NCBI RefSeq assembly: GCF_011752045.1
Contig: NZ_JAAKXW010000001.1
Coordinates: forward strand, 1,116,001-1,180,000
Length of the DNA: 64,000 nucleotides
DNA from: Microbacterium hydrocarbonoxydans
Lineage (GTDB): Bacteria; Actinomycetota; Actinomycetes; Actinomycetales; Microbacteriaceae
Direction of reading: 5' to 3'
Made by a program: the position numbers and the translations under genes
In this document: one piece after another, positions 10,042-20,815 of the stretch
Numbering within the stretch: the first letter of the stretch is position 1
Layout of the letters: each line of letters opens with the position of its first letter
Notes under the pieces: generated by a model
The model's input: the letters and a program-made list of their open reading frames with translations, nothing else
Told to the model about the DNA's origin: nothing
Databases searched by the model: none

Positions 10042-10247
10042 TCAGCAGCAGCGGGCGCCGGGGTCGGCGTCCTGGGCCGCGTAATGGCGGCGCCAGAACT
10101 CGCGCTCGGTGAGCGGCTCCCGATCCGGATGCCGCGTGCGCTCGTGCTCCAGGTAGGCCGCGTACCGCGACTGACCGGTGAGGCCGTTGAGGTACCAGGC
10201 GAGGGCGCCCCATGCCCGGCGCACCGGTCCGGCGGTGACGGTGCTCA

Positions 10248-10248
<1 letters not shown>
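10042..10248 (-). CDS. YbdD/YjiX family small protein
   Basis: A 68-aa protein with the YbdD/YjiX pattern: W..Y..HL-like N-terminus, YAAYLEHERTRHP, LTEREFWRRHYA, and a C-terminal RCC. These small proteins are encoded directly after CstA-type transporters and are thought to work with them; some relatives are annotated as putative selenoproteins, but the codons here are ordinary Cys. The ATG at 10248 overlaps the cstA stop by 1 nt (TGATG), so it is coupled to cstA. Confidence 0.85.
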
Positions 10249-12479
<2,231 letters not shown>

Positions 12480-12547
12480 GGTCACTCCATCGTGTCGATG
12501 CCCCCGAGCCTAGCCGCGGTCGCCGGGCCGTCAGCCGGAACACGCGA

Positions 12548-12577
12548 GAACGGCGGATGCCGCAGCATCCGCCGTTC
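12548..12577 (-). terminator. Terminator after phoH2
   Basis: A perfect 13-bp stem (GAACGGCGGATGC and its complement) with a CGCA loop begins 10 bp past the phoH2 stop on the minus strand. Confidence 0.78.
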
Positions 12578-12586
12578 CCGTCGATC

Positions 12587-13969
12587 TCAGCTGAGCTCGC
12601 CGCCCTCCAGGAGCTCGGTGACGAGCGCCGCGATCGCGGAGCGCTCCGAGCGCATCAGGGTGACGTGGGCGAAAAGGTCGTGCCCCTTGAGCGTCTCGAT
12701 GACGCTGGCGATGCCGTCGTGCCGGCCGACGCGGAGGTTGTCGCGCTGGCCGACGTCGTGCGTGAGGATGACGCGGGAGTTCTGTCCCATGCGGCTCAGC
12801 ACCGTCAGCAGCACGTTGCGCTCCAGCGACTGCGCCTCGTCGACGATCACGAAGGCGTCGTGCAGGGAGCGACCGCGGATGTGCGTCAGCGGAAGCACCT
12901 CGAGCATGCCGCGCTCGATGACCTCCTCCATGACGTTCCCTGAGACCACCGAGCCGAGGGTGTCGAACACCGCCTGCCCCCACGGGTTCATCTTCTCCCC
13001 CTGGTCGCCGGGCAGGTAGCCGAGCTCCTGACCGCCGACCGCGAACAGGGGACGGAAGACGATGATCTTCTTCTGCTGCTGCCGTTCCAGCACCGCTTCG
13101 AGACCCGCGCACAGGGCGAGCGCCGACTTGCCGGTGCCTGCTCGTCCGCCGAGCGACACGATGCCGATGTCGGGGTCGAGCAGCAGGTCGATCGCGATGC
13201 GCTGCTCCGCCGACCGGCCGTGCATGCCGAAGATGTCGCGGTCGCCGCGCACGAGACGGTACTCGCCGTCGCCGGTGACCCTGCCGAGCGCGGATCCGCG
13301 CTCGGAGTGGATGATGAGCCCCGTGTTGACGGGCAGGCCGCGGGCGTCCTCGCTGATGCCGACCTCGCTCTCGTAGAGGTCGCTCATGTCGTCGCCGGAG
13401 AGGTCGAGGGTGCTGATGCCGGTCCAGCCCGAGTCGATGGCCTGCTCAGCCAGGTACTCCTCGGCGCGGATGCCGAGGGACGCGGCCTTCACGCGCATCG
13501 GCAGGTCCTTCGAGACGATCGTGACGTCCTGTCCGTCCTGGGCGAGATGCATGGCCACGGAGAGGATGCGGCTGTCGTTGTCGCTGAGCCGGATGCCTGC
13601 CGGGAGCACGGAGGTGTCGACGTTCGCGAGCTCGACCCGGAGGGTGCCGCCGTCTCCGACCTCGACCGGGAAGTCCAGCCGCCCGTGCTCGACGCGCAGG
13701 TCGTCGAGGTGCCGCAGCGCCTGGCGGGCGAAGTAGCCTATCTCCGGATCGTTCCGCTTGCCCTCGAGCTCCGTGATCACCACGACCGGGAGCACGACGG
13801 AGTGCTCTGCGAAGCGGAAGAACGCCTGCGGATCGCTCAGCAGCACGGACGTGTCCAGCACGTACGTGCGCAGATCCTGGTCGGGACCTGCGGAGGATGC
13901 TCGCCTCGTCGTCTTACGGGTGGACTGCTGCGCTGTGCTGGTGGCCTGCTGCGCTGTACGTGTGCTCAC
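12587..13969 (-). CDS. phoH2: PhoH2-type PIN-domain/PhoH ATPase fusion
   Basis: A 460-aa two-domain protein. A PIN ribonuclease domain (about residues 35-165; [12 protein letters not shown] with the acidic D39, and [13 protein letters not shown]) is joined to a PhoH RecA-like ATPase (Walker A GRAGTGKS, Walker [10 protein letters not shown], then [11 protein letters not shown]). This is the architecture of mycobacterial PhoH2, reported as an ATP-dependent RNA helicase/RNase. The Thr/Gln/Arg-rich first 30 residues are low complexity. GTG 13969 is preferred because GGGAG lies 6 nt upstream; about 50 residues of upstream open frame are unlikely to be coding. Confidence 0.92.
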   Translation of the reverse strand: MSTRTAQQATSTAQQSTRKTTRRASSAGPDQDLRTYVLDTSVLLSDPQAFFRFAEHSVVLPVVVITELEGKRNDPEIGYFARQALRHLDDLRVEHGRLDFPVEVGDGGTLRVELANVDTSVLPAGIRLSDNDSRILSVAMHLAQDGQDVTIVSKDLPMRVKAASLGIRAEEYLAEQAIDSGWTGISTLDLSGDDMSDLYESEVGISEDARGLPVNTGLIIHSERGSALGRVTGDGEYRLVRGDRDIFGMHGRSAEQRIAIDLLLDPDIGIVSLGGRAGTGKSALALCAGLEAVLERQQQKKIIVFRPLFAVGGQELGYLPGDQGEKMNPWGQAVFDTLGSVVSGNVMEEVIERGMLEVLPLTHIRGRSLHDAFVIVDEAQSLERNVLLTVLSRMGQNSRVILTHDVGQRDNLRVGRHDGIASVIETLKGHDLFAHVTLMRSERSAIAALVTELLEGGELS

Positions 13970-14128
13970 GACCCACTCCCGACCCGGGGATTCCCGGCTA
14001 TGCGAACGAGTCGACCAGGGGGTCTCGAGTCGGAAACCTTGAGGTCGACCCGACCGGGCGCCTTGCCCGATGCCTAGAAGGTACGACCGGGAGCGGACAT
14101 TACCGCGACCCGACACGCCACGATCTTG

Positions 14129-15259
14129 TTACGCGATGGTGAACGTCTCGTATCCGAACGCTGCGAGCGCGTCGTCGAGGAGCTGCAGGGTGCCGGCATC
14201 CGTGCCCGCGTGCGGTGCCACGCGAATCGTGGAGCCGCGCGCCGTGACGACCAGCCCTGCGTTCGCGAGCGCCGCGGCGAGTCTCGCCGGCTCCTCCGGC
14301 GCGAGCGCCACGATCCCCGCCCGCTCCGACCGCTCCCGCGGCGAGACCACGGCGATCCCGCGATGATCGGCGATATCCAGGATCGCGTCGACCTGCTCGG
14401 CGAGGCGCCCCTCGATCGCCGCCACCCCGGCATCGCGCACGTCGCGGACGCCGATCGCGAGACGCCCGGCGGCGAGCGTGTCCGGCATGCTCACGGTGAA
14501 GGCCTGGGCGGATGCCGCCGGCGCCGGCAGCTCGTCCACGAAGAGCCCGGTCGCCGTGGTGCCCGTGATGCCGCTGAGGACCGGGGCGATCCGCTCCCTG
14601 GCGTGCGAGGAGAACCAGGTGAAGCCGCTGCCGCGGCCGGCCCGGAGCCACTTGTAGCCGTGCCCGGCGACGACATCCGCCGCGGACCAGTCCACGTCGA
14701 TCACGCCGAACGACTGCACGGCGTCGACGATCAGCAGGCGGTCGGGCCCGATCAGCTCGCGGAGCGCCGCGAGGTCGGCACGGTAGCCGGTGCGGAAGTC
14801 GACGTGGCTGACGACGACCGCCGTGACCTCGTCGTCGAGGGCCTCGGCGACGGCATCCGGGGTCACGCGCCCGTCGGCGGGCGTGATCCAGCGCGGGGCG
14901 AGCCCGCCGTGCGAGGCCGTGGCGGCGCGGTCGAGGGTGAGGCTCACGCTGGGGAACTCCCCCGTACCGGCGATGACGGCGCCGCTGAGTCCGTACAGGG
15001 CCTGCGCGAGACCGTGCGTCGACGACGGCTGCACCGTGACCTCGACGGCCTCGGCGCCGAGCAGCTCGGCGACGAGCTCCTGCGCCTGGCCGATGCGCTC
15101 GCCCACGAGGGCGAGCGACGAGGGGCGTCCGCTGCCGAGAAGGTCGGCGTCGGCGAAGACCTCCTCGCGCACGGACGGCGAGAGCGGGCCGAACGCGGCC
15201 CAGTTCAGGTATCCCGGCTCGCTGTCGAAGGTGGCGAGATAGTCGTCGAAAGTGCTCAC
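14129..15259 (-). CDS. Class V PLP-dependent aminotransferase-like protein
   Basis: A 376-aa fold-type I PLP enzyme. The Schiff-base Lys lies in VAGHGYKWLRAGRGSGF, preceded by LLIVDAVQSFG with the cofactor-binding Asp. SSTHGLAQAL is the phosphate-binding region. The class V family covers cysteine desulfurases, kynureninases and isopenicillin N epimerase-like enzymes; I cannot name the substrate. There is no SufBCD or kynurenine context. GTG 15259 fits the domain start. A CAGGAT six nt upstream resembles the leaderless promoters seen at other genes, but it lacks the first T. The 159 bp between this gene and phoH2 shows nothing clear. Confidence 0.82.
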   Translation of the reverse strand: MSTFDDYLATFDSEPGYLNWAAFGPLSPSVREEVFADADLLGSGRPSSLALVGERIGQAQELVAELLGAEAVEVTVQPSSTHGLAQALYGLSGAVIAGTGEFPSVSLTLDRAATASHGGLAPRWITPADGRVTPDAVAEALDDEVTAVVVSHVDFRTGYRADLAALRELIGPDRLLIVDAVQSFGVIDVDWSAADVVAGHGYKWLRAGRGSGFTWFSSHARERIAPVLSGITGTTATGLFVDELPAPAASAQAFTVSMPDTLAAGRLAIGVRDVRDAGVAAIEGRLAEQVDAILDIADHRGIAVVSPRERSERAGIVALAPEEPARLAAALANAGLVVTARGSTIRVAPHAGTDAGTLQLLDDALAAFGYETFTIA

Positions 15260-15300
15260 CGCTTCATCCTGGCACGGCGCCCGCATCGATGAGGGCGGGG

Positions 15301-16083
15301 TCAGCGCCCGAAGCGCCGGTCCCGGTCGGCGTAGTCGCGGATCGCGCGGAGGAAGTCGACCTGGCGGAGGTCGGGGCCGAGCGCCTCGACGAAGTAGAAC
15401 TCGCTGTGGGCGCTCTGCCAGAGGAGGAAGTCGCTGAGGCGCTGCTCGCCGCTGGTGCGGATGACGAGGTCGGGGTCGGGCTGGCCGCCGGTGTACAGGT
15501 GCTCCCCGATCATCTCCGGGGTGAGCTGGGCGGCCAGGTCCTCCATCGTGCCGCCCGAGGCCTCGTGCTTCACGATGATGCTGCGCACCGCGTCGACGAT
15601 CTCGTTGCGGCCCCCGTAGCCGACGGCGAGGTTCACGTGCAGGCCGGTGTGGTCGCGCGTGCGCTCCTCGGCATCCGCGAGGACGCGTGCGAGCTCGGCG
15701 GGGAGGATGTCGCTGCGCCCGACGTGCTGCACACGCCAGTTCCCTTCGCGCGACAGGGCCTCTGCGAGCTCGGCGATGATCTCGATGAGGTCGGCGAGCT
15801 CGGCGGAGTCGCGCTTGCGGAGGTTGTCGGCCGAGAGCAGGTACAGCGAGACGACCCCGATGCCGAGCTCGTCGCACCAGCCCAGGAACTCGCGCATCTT
15901 GGCGGCCCCGGCCCGATGCCCCTCCGCCGGCGTCGTGTAGCCGAGCTGCCGCGCCCAGCGGCGGTTTCCGTCGATCATCATCGCGACGTGGTGCGGCACG
16001 GTCGCCGGATCCAGGTGGCGGCGGAGCCGGTTGCTGTAGAGACGGTACAGCGGCCCTCGCCCCTGACCCTCGCGTGACATCAC
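15301..16083 (-). CDS. Isoprenyl transferase (cis-prenyl diphosphate synthase, UppS family)
   Basis: A 260-aa cis-prenyltransferase that extends allylic diphosphates with IPP. MMIDGNRRWAR carries the catalytic Asp (D38), YLLSADNLRKR and SGEQRLSDFLLWQSAHSEFYF contain the conserved substrate-binding residues. Actinobacteria often carry two such enzymes, a short-chain (Rv1086-like) and the undecaprenyl/decaprenyl one; chain length cannot be read from sequence by eye. GTG 16083 is chosen because TAGCGT is exactly 6 nt upstream; ATG 16080 directly follows. It is divergent from the hemolysin III-type gene. Confidence 0.92.
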   Translation of the reverse strand: MMSREGQGRGPLYRLYSNRLRRHLDPATVPHHVAMMIDGNRRWARQLGYTTPAEGHRAGAAKMREFLGWCDELGIGVVSLYLLSADNLRKRDSAELADLIEIIAELAEALSREGNWRVQHVGRSDILPAELARVLADAEERTRDHTGLHVNLAVGYGGRNEIVDAVRSIIVKHEASGGTMEDLAAQLTPEMIGEHLYTGGQPDPDLVIRTSGEQRLSDFLLWQSAHSEFYFVEALGPDLRQVDFLRAIRDYADRDRRFGR

Positions 16084-16177
16084 CTCCCTACGCTACCGCG
16101 CCGCGCGGCCGGCCGCCGTGTGCGGATGCTGAGGGTATGTACGTCATGCGGCATGCCGCCGCGCCTAGAGTGAGCAC

Positions 16178-16906
16178 GTGAGCACACCCGACCCCTCGCC
16201 CTCCGACGTCCCCGAGCTTCCGCTCATGGCCGAGGCGCAGCACGACGCCGGCACCGACATCCGGCCGACCTGGCGAGGCTGGATCCACGCGGGCACCTTC
16301 CCCGTGGCGATCGCCGCCGGTGTGCTCCTCATCGTCTTCGCCCAGGGCGGGGCGGCCAAGTGGGCCGCCGCGGTGTTCATGGCGACGTCGCTGCTCCTCT
16401 TCGGCAACTCGGCGCTCTACCACCGCTTCGACTGGAGCCCGAAGGTCAAGGTCATCCTGAAGCGGATCGACCACGCGAACATCCTGCTGCTGATCGCCGG
16501 GACGTACACGCCGCTCGCGGTCCTCGCCCTCCCGCCCGGCAAGGGCGCACTGCTGCTCATCCTGGTCTGGAGCGGGGCGCTGCTCGGCATCCTGTTCCGC
16601 GTCTTCTGGATCAACGCCCCGCGCTGGCTCTACGTCGCCCTGTACCTGCTGCTCGGCTGGGCCGCGGTGATGTACATGGCCGACCTGCTGCATGCGAACG
16701 TGGCCATGATGATCCTCGTCATCGTGGGCGGACTGCTGTACACCGCCGGAGCGGTCGTCTACGCCATGAAGAGGCCGAACCCGTGGCCGGGGCGCTTCGG
16801 ATTCCACGAGATCTTCCACGTGTGCACGGTGCTCGCGTTCCTGTGCCACTGGACGGCTTGCCTGCTCATCGCGCTGGCCCCGCTGTCCCCCTCGCTCGGC
16901 GCCTGA
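16178..16906 (+). CDS. trhA: Hemolysin III / TrhA family membrane protein
   Basis: A 242-aa protein with about seven hydrophobic segments. NSALYHRFDWSPK and RIDHANILLLIAGTYTPL are hallmarks of the hemolysin III/YqfA/PAQR-like family, and FHEIFHVCTVLAFLCHW is the third conserved His motif. Conserved His and Asp residues suggest a metal site. Members have been tied to membrane-energy or lipid homeostasis; haemolysis is not implied. GTG 16178 follows TAGAGT (16166-16171) by 6 nt, so it is probably leaderless. Confidence 0.9.
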   Translation: MSTPDPSPSDVPELPLMAEAQHDAGTDIRPTWRGWIHAGTFPVAIAAGVLLIVFAQGGAAKWAAAVFMATSLLLFGNSALYHRFDWSPKVKVILKRIDHANILLLIAGTYTPLAVLALPPGKGALLLILVWSGALLGILFRVFWINAPRWLYVALYLLLGWAAVMYMADLLHANVAMMILVIVGGLLYTAGAVVYAMKRPNPWPGRFGFHEIFHVCTVLAFLCHWTACLLIALAPLSPSLGA

Positions 16907-16917
16907 GCGCGGCGGGC

Positions 16918-17202
16918 TCAGGCCTTCGTCGGGTCGTCGTCGCCCTCGCGCACGATCGGCAGGCCGGCATCCGCCTCGGTGGCCTCGTCTGCGGCGCGGG
17001 CGGCCTCTTCGGCATCCAGCTCCTCCCGCACCTCCTCGCGGTAGCGGACCCGGCGGATGCGGCGGTTCATGTCCAGGATCAGCAGGATCACCGCGATGAG
17101 CAGGATCACGACCGCCGCGAACCCGACGAAGCCGGGCGTGACGAGCTCCGGTGCCACGGTCATCGTGGGCGTCGGCATCGGGGTCTCGGTCAGAGCGAGC
17201 AT
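16918..17202 (-). CDS. Small single-pass membrane protein, function unknown
   Basis: A 94-aa protein with a short Thr/Pro-rich extracellular N-terminus, one hydrophobic helix (about residues 22-45, VGFAAVVILLIAVILLILDM), a basic cluster (NRRIRRVRYR) and a long acidic Glu/Ala/Asp-rich cytoplasmic tail. I do not recognise the family. ATG 17202 has GAAAGG seven nt upstream; an upstream in-frame ATG at 17217 lacks a site. It converges with the hemolysin III-type gene (11-bp gap) and is divergent from the DUF4307 gene. Confidence 0.7.
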   Translation of the reverse strand: MLALTETPMPTPTMTVAPELVTPGFVGFAAVVILLIAVILLILDMNRRIRRVRYREEVREELDAEEAARAADEATEADAGLPIVREGDDDPTKA

Positions 17203-17270
17203 GAGTCGGCCTTTCATCCGCAGGTGGCTTAACCTGGAATCACCAGCCTAACGACCGGAAGACCCGCCCC

Positions 17271-17657
17271 GTGACGACCGCACAAGAGCTCGACGAACGC
17301 TATGGCCGCACCCGTCGGCGGCGGGCTCCGTGGATCATCGCGATCGCCGTCGCCGTCCTCGCCGTGGCCGCCTTCGGGTGGATGATCGTGACGAACCAGA
17401 TGAACTCCGTGGACGCGGACGATCTGGGCTTCGACCTCGTCGACGAGCACACCGTCGATGTGCGCTTCCAGATCACCGGCGTCCAGGGCAAGGACGTCGT
17501 CTGCATCGTCGAGGCGCTCGACGAGGAGTTCGGCGTCGTCGGCTGGAAGCTCGTCGAGATCCCGGCCGGAGACAGCCACTCCCAGGCCCTCTCCGTCACC
17601 GTCCCGACGGTGGCCGCGGCGACCACAGGTTTGGTGAACGCCTGCTGGGTCGCCTAG
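17271..17657 (+). CDS. DUF4307 membrane-anchored protein
   Basis: A 128-aa protein: a basic N-terminus containing LDERYGRTRRRR, a single membrane helix (about residues 21-41) and an extracytoplasmic beta-rich domain with a Cys pair (VCIVEAL and NACWVA). The pattern and its position just before greA are typical of DUF4307, an actinobacterial family of unknown function. GTG 17271 is the only start upstream of the conserved LDERYG. No obvious ribosome site is seen. Confidence 0.85.
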   Translation: MTTAQELDERYGRTRRRRAPWIIAIAVAVLAVAAFGWMIVTNQMNSVDADDLGFDLVDEHTVDVRFQITGVQGKDVVCIVEALDEEFGVVGWKLVEIPAGDSHSQALSVTVPTVAAATTGLVNACWVA

Positions 17658-17670
17658 ACTCGTCGCAGAC

Positions 17671-17704
17671 AAGACGACGCCCTGGCACCGTGCCGGGGCG
17701 TCTT
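17671..17704 (+). terminator. Hairpin between the DUF4307 gene and greA
   Basis: AAGAC and CGCCC pair with GGGCG and GTCTT across one bulged base, with a loop of about 12 nt that itself contains TGGCAC/GTGCC. It can terminate the DUF4307 transcript or attenuate read-through into greA. Confidence 0.6.
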
Positions 17705-17755
17705 GGCATATCCCCCGCTGAACGCCGGAGGGATACCGAACGAAGGAGCTCCGTC

Positions 17756-18244
17756 ATGTCTACTGACGCTCAGGTTCCCTTCCTCACGCAGGAAGCGTAC
17801 GACCGGCTCGTCGCCGAGCTGGAGCACCTGTCCACCACCGGACGCGACGAGATCGCCAAGCGCATCGAGGCCGCCCGCGAGGAGGGCGACCTCAAGGAGA
17901 ACGGCGGCTATCACGCCGCGAAGGACGAGCAGGGCAAGCAGGAGGCCCGCATCCGCACCCTCGAGGGCCTGCTGAAGACGGCCAAGGTCGGCGAGGCGCC
18001 CGCGAGCCGCGGCATCGTCGAGCCGGGCACGGTCGTGACCGCGATCGTTGCGGGCGGCGAAGAGGTGTTCCTCCTCGGCAGCCGTGAGATCGCCGCGGGC
18101 AGCGACCTCGACGTCTACAGCGAGGCGAGCCCGCTCGGCCAGGCGATCCTCGGCCTCAAGGTGGGCGAGAAGTCCTCGTACGAGGCGCCGAACGGCCGCT
18201 CGATCTCCGTGGAGATCGTGAACGTGGAGACGTACACCGGCTGA
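17756..18244 (+). CDS. greA: Transcription elongation factor GreA
   Basis: A 162-aa factor that rescues backtracked RNA polymerase by stimulating transcript cleavage. The N-terminal antiparallel coiled coil (about residues 1-80) carries the tip acidic motif in AREEGDLKENGGYHAAKDEQ; the C-terminal FKBP-like domain ends in SPLGQAILGLKVGE and SISVEIVNVE. Length is normal. ATG 17756 follows an AAGGAG ribosome site at 17743-17748; long upstream extensions of the frame are not coding. A perfect palindromic terminator follows. Confidence 0.95.
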   Translation: MSTDAQVPFLTQEAYDRLVAELEHLSTTGRDEIAKRIEAAREEGDLKENGGYHAAKDEQGKQEARIRTLEGLLKTAKVGEAPASRGIVEPGTVVTAIVAGGEEVFLLGSREIAAGSDLDVYSEASPLGQAILGLKVGEKSSYEAPNGRSISVEIVNVETYTG

Positions 18245-18261
18245 TCCGGCTCCGGCTCATG

Positions 18262-18297
18262 CGAAGAGGCCCCGTCCGATCGGACGGGGCCTCTTCG
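18262..18297. terminator. Bidirectional terminator between greA and ilvA
   Basis: A 36-nt perfect palindrome, beginning CGAAGAGGCCCCGTCCG, sits between the converging greA and ilvA ends. Confidence 0.85.
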
Positions 18298-18310
18298 TCT
18301 GCCCTGGCTT

Positions 18311-19540
18311 CTAGTCCGGGACGACGATCGGCTCGAAGCCGGCGCGCCTGAGCGTCTCCAGCGTGAGCTCCGAGTGCTCGGCGCCACGCGTCTCGACGCT
18401 GAGCTCGAGGATGACCTCCGTGATCTGCAGGCCGTGCCCGTGACGCGTGTGCATGGCCTCGATGACGTTCGCGCCCGCCTCGGCGATGAGCTCGGAGACG
18501 CGTGCGAGCTGGCCGGGCCGGTCGGGAAGCGGGATGCGGATGGTGAGGTAGCGGCCGGAGGCGGCGAGACCGTGCGAGACGACGCGCTGCAGCAGCAGCG
18601 GGTCGATGTTGCCACCGGAGATGACCGCCATGGTCGGCCCGGTGGCCTTCACCTTGCCTGCCATGATCGCCGCCACCCCGGCGGCGCCTGCGGGCTCGGC
18701 GACGACCTTCGCCTGCTCCAGGAGGATGAGGATCGCGCGGGCGAGGTCGTCGTCGGAGACGGTGACGACCTCGTCGACGAGATCCTTGATGATCTCGAAC
18801 GGCACGGCTCCGGGACGGGCGACGAGGATGCCGTCGGCGATCGTGGGCCTGGTCTCGATGTCCACCGGGTGACCGGCCTCCAGCGACGGGGGCATGGCCG
18901 CGGCGTTCTCCGCCTGGACGCCGATGATGCGGATCGTGCGGCCGAGCTGCGCGGCACGCGCCTTGACCGCTGCCGCCACGCCCGCGATGAGCCCGCCGCC
19001 GCCGATGCCGAGCACGATGGTGTCGACCTCGGGAGCGTCGTCCAGCAGCTCCAGTCCGAGGGTGCCCTGGCCGATCACCACGTCGCGGTGGTCGAACGGA
19101 TGGATCAGCACGGCGCCGGTGCGCTCGGCGAACTCGGCGGCGAGGCGCAGCGAGGTCGCCACGGTCTCCCCCTCCAGCACGACTTCGGCGCCGTACCCGC
19201 GGGTCGCCAGGAGCTTCGGGACCGGCACGCCCAGCGGCATGAAGATCGTGGCCGGGATGCCGAGCGCCTGAGCGGCGAGGGCGACACCCTGCGCATGGTT
19301 GCCTGCGGAGGCGGCGACCACGCCGCGGGCGCGCTCCTCCGGGCTCAGGCGCGACAGCCGGTACGCGGCGCCGCGGATCTTGAACGAGCCGGTGCGCTGG
19401 AGGTTCTCCATCTTCAGCAGCACCGGCGCTCCGAGGAACGCCGACACCGCGCGCGACGGAAGGGTCGGCGTGTGCTCGATCACCTCTGCCAGGCTCTCGG
19501 CCGCGTGCTCGAACTCGGCCAGGCCGGGTACTGCGTTCAT
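18311..19540 (-). CDS. ilvA: Threonine ammonia-lyase
   Basis: A 409-aa PLP enzyme deaminating threonine to 2-oxobutyrate for isoleucine synthesis. The PLP Lys is in RTGSFKIRGA, the glycine loop in GIGGGGLIAG, and ASAGNHAQGVA binds substrate. A C-terminal ACT domain (about residues 330-409, LTIRIPLPDRPGQLARV) is the expected allosteric module; a single ACT repeat is the shorter type. ATG 19540 has GGAGG seven nt upstream and overlaps the stop of the upstream permease by 4 bp (ATGA). Confidence 0.93.
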   Translation of the reverse strand: MNAVPGLAEFEHAAESLAEVIEHTPTLPSRAVSAFLGAPVLLKMENLQRTGSFKIRGAAYRLSRLSPEERARGVVAASAGNHAQGVALAAQALGIPATIFMPLGVPVPKLLATRGYGAEVVLEGETVATSLRLAAEFAERTGAVLIHPFDHRDVVIGQGTLGLELLDDAPEVDTIVLGIGGGGLIAGVAAAVKARAAQLGRTIRIIGVQAENAAAMPPSLEAGHPVDIETRPTIADGILVARPGAVPFEIIKDLVDEVVTVSDDDLARAILILLEQAKVVAEPAGAAGVAAIMAGKVKATGPTMAVISGGNIDPLLLQRVVSHGLAASGRYLTIRIPLPDRPGQLARVSELIAEAGANVIEAMHTRHGHGLQITEVILELSVETRGAEHSELTLETLRRAGFEPIVVPD

Positions 19541-20733
19541 CGATTCCTCCGTGCCCGCTGCCGCGGGACTGTGCTCCAGATGAGGTCGGCGTCGGGCTGG
19601 TCGCCGGTGCGCCAGGACCCGGTGCTGACGGTGACGGCCGCGACGTTCGCGAACGCGGCGAGGGGCACCGCGAACAGCGCCCCGGGGATGCCGCCGATCA
19701 TCGATCCGCCGGCGACGACGAGCACCACGGCGAGCGGGTGCACCTTGACCGCGGAGCCCATGAGGATCGGCTGCAGGATGTGGCCCTCGATCTGCTGCAC
19801 GGCCAGCACCACGGCGAGCATCGCCAGTGCGATCCAGGGGCCGTTGTAGACGAGGGCGAGCAGCACGGCGAACGCGCCGGTCACGACGGCGCCGACGATG
19901 GGGACGAACGAGCCGAGGAAGACCAGCACGGCGACCGGGATCGCCAGGGGCACGCCCAGCAGGGCCGCACCGACGCCGATGCCGATCGCGTCGATCGCGG
20001 CGACCAGAAGCTGCGTCCTGGCGTAGTTGACGATCGTCTGCCAGCCGTTGCGTGCGGCGCCGTCGGCGGCCGGACGGGCGGCGCGAGGGAACAGCCGCAG
20101 CGCCCACCGCCAGATGCCCGCGCCGTCGGCGAGGAGGCAGATGAGGATGAACAGCGACAGAACGGCGCCGGTGACGACGTGCGCGGCGGTGCTGCCGACC
20201 GCCAGCGCGCCGTTCCACAGGAGCTGCGCCTGCTCGTCGAGGATCGCGAGTCCCTGATCGATGTAGTCCTGGATCTGCTTCTCGCTGAGGTGCAGCGGAC
20301 CGTCGAGGAGGAACTGCCGGAACTCCTCCACCGCCTGCATGCTGCGCGCCTGGACATCGGGCAGCTGTGCACGCACCTGCCAGACGACGAGCCAGAGCAG
20401 CACCGTCACGATCGCGAGGGTGCCGACGATCGAGATGGCGACCGCGGCCCAGCGCGGGAAGCGGTGGCGCAGCATCCACTCGAAGGCCGGCCAGAGCAGG
20501 GCCGTGATGAGGATGCCGACCATGAGGGGGATCACGAGGAGCTTGAGCTGGATGACGATCCAGATGATGCCGGCGACCGCCGCGGCGATGAGCAGCAGCC
20601 GCCAGGCGTAGCCGGCGGTGATCCGCAGCGGGAGCGGTATCGCCTCGTCCGCTTCCGTGATCACCGTGCGTTCGGTCGATGGGGGGCGAGGGCGGAAGAG
20701 ATCCCTCAGCCGTGGACGCTGCTCTTCGCTCAT
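19537..20733 (-). CDS. AI-2E family transporter
   Basis: A 398-aa membrane protein with seven to eight hydrophobic segments in the AI-2E/PerM arrangement: two N-terminal helices, a soluble middle region (about residues 115-180), then LGVPLAIPVAVLVFLGSFVPIVGA and the C-terminal IEGHILQPILMGSAVKVHPLAVVL motif. Family members are linked to export of autoinducer or to sodium/proton antiport; the substrate here is unknown. ATG 20733 is 6 nt after TAGACT (20740-20745), a leaderless promoter. Coupled to ilvA by a 4-bp overlap. Confidence 0.88.
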   Translation of the reverse strand: MSEEQRPRLRDLFRPRPPSTERTVITEADEAIPLPLRITAGYAWRLLLIAAAVAGIIWIVIQLKLLVIPLMVGILITALLWPAFEWMLRHRFPRWAAVAISIVGTLAIVTVLLWLVVWQVRAQLPDVQARSMQAVEEFRQFLLDGPLHLSEKQIQDYIDQGLAILDEQAQLLWNGALAVGSTAAHVVTGAVLSLFILICLLADGAGIWRWALRLFPRAARPAADGAARNGWQTIVNYARTQLLVAAIDAIGIGVGAALLGVPLAIPVAVLVFLGSFVPIVGAVVTGAFAVLLALVYNGPWIALAMLAVVLAVQQIEGHILQPILMGSAVKVHPLAVVLVVAGGSMIGGIPGALFAVPLAAFANVAAVTVSTGSWRTGDQPDADLIWSTVPRQRARRNR

Positions 20734-20815
20734 CGCCCAAGTCTAGAACGAGCGCGGGAACGCTCCGGCACGCGTGACGCGGAGCGGTGTCCGTGGCCGG
20801 CGCTAGCCTGGCCGG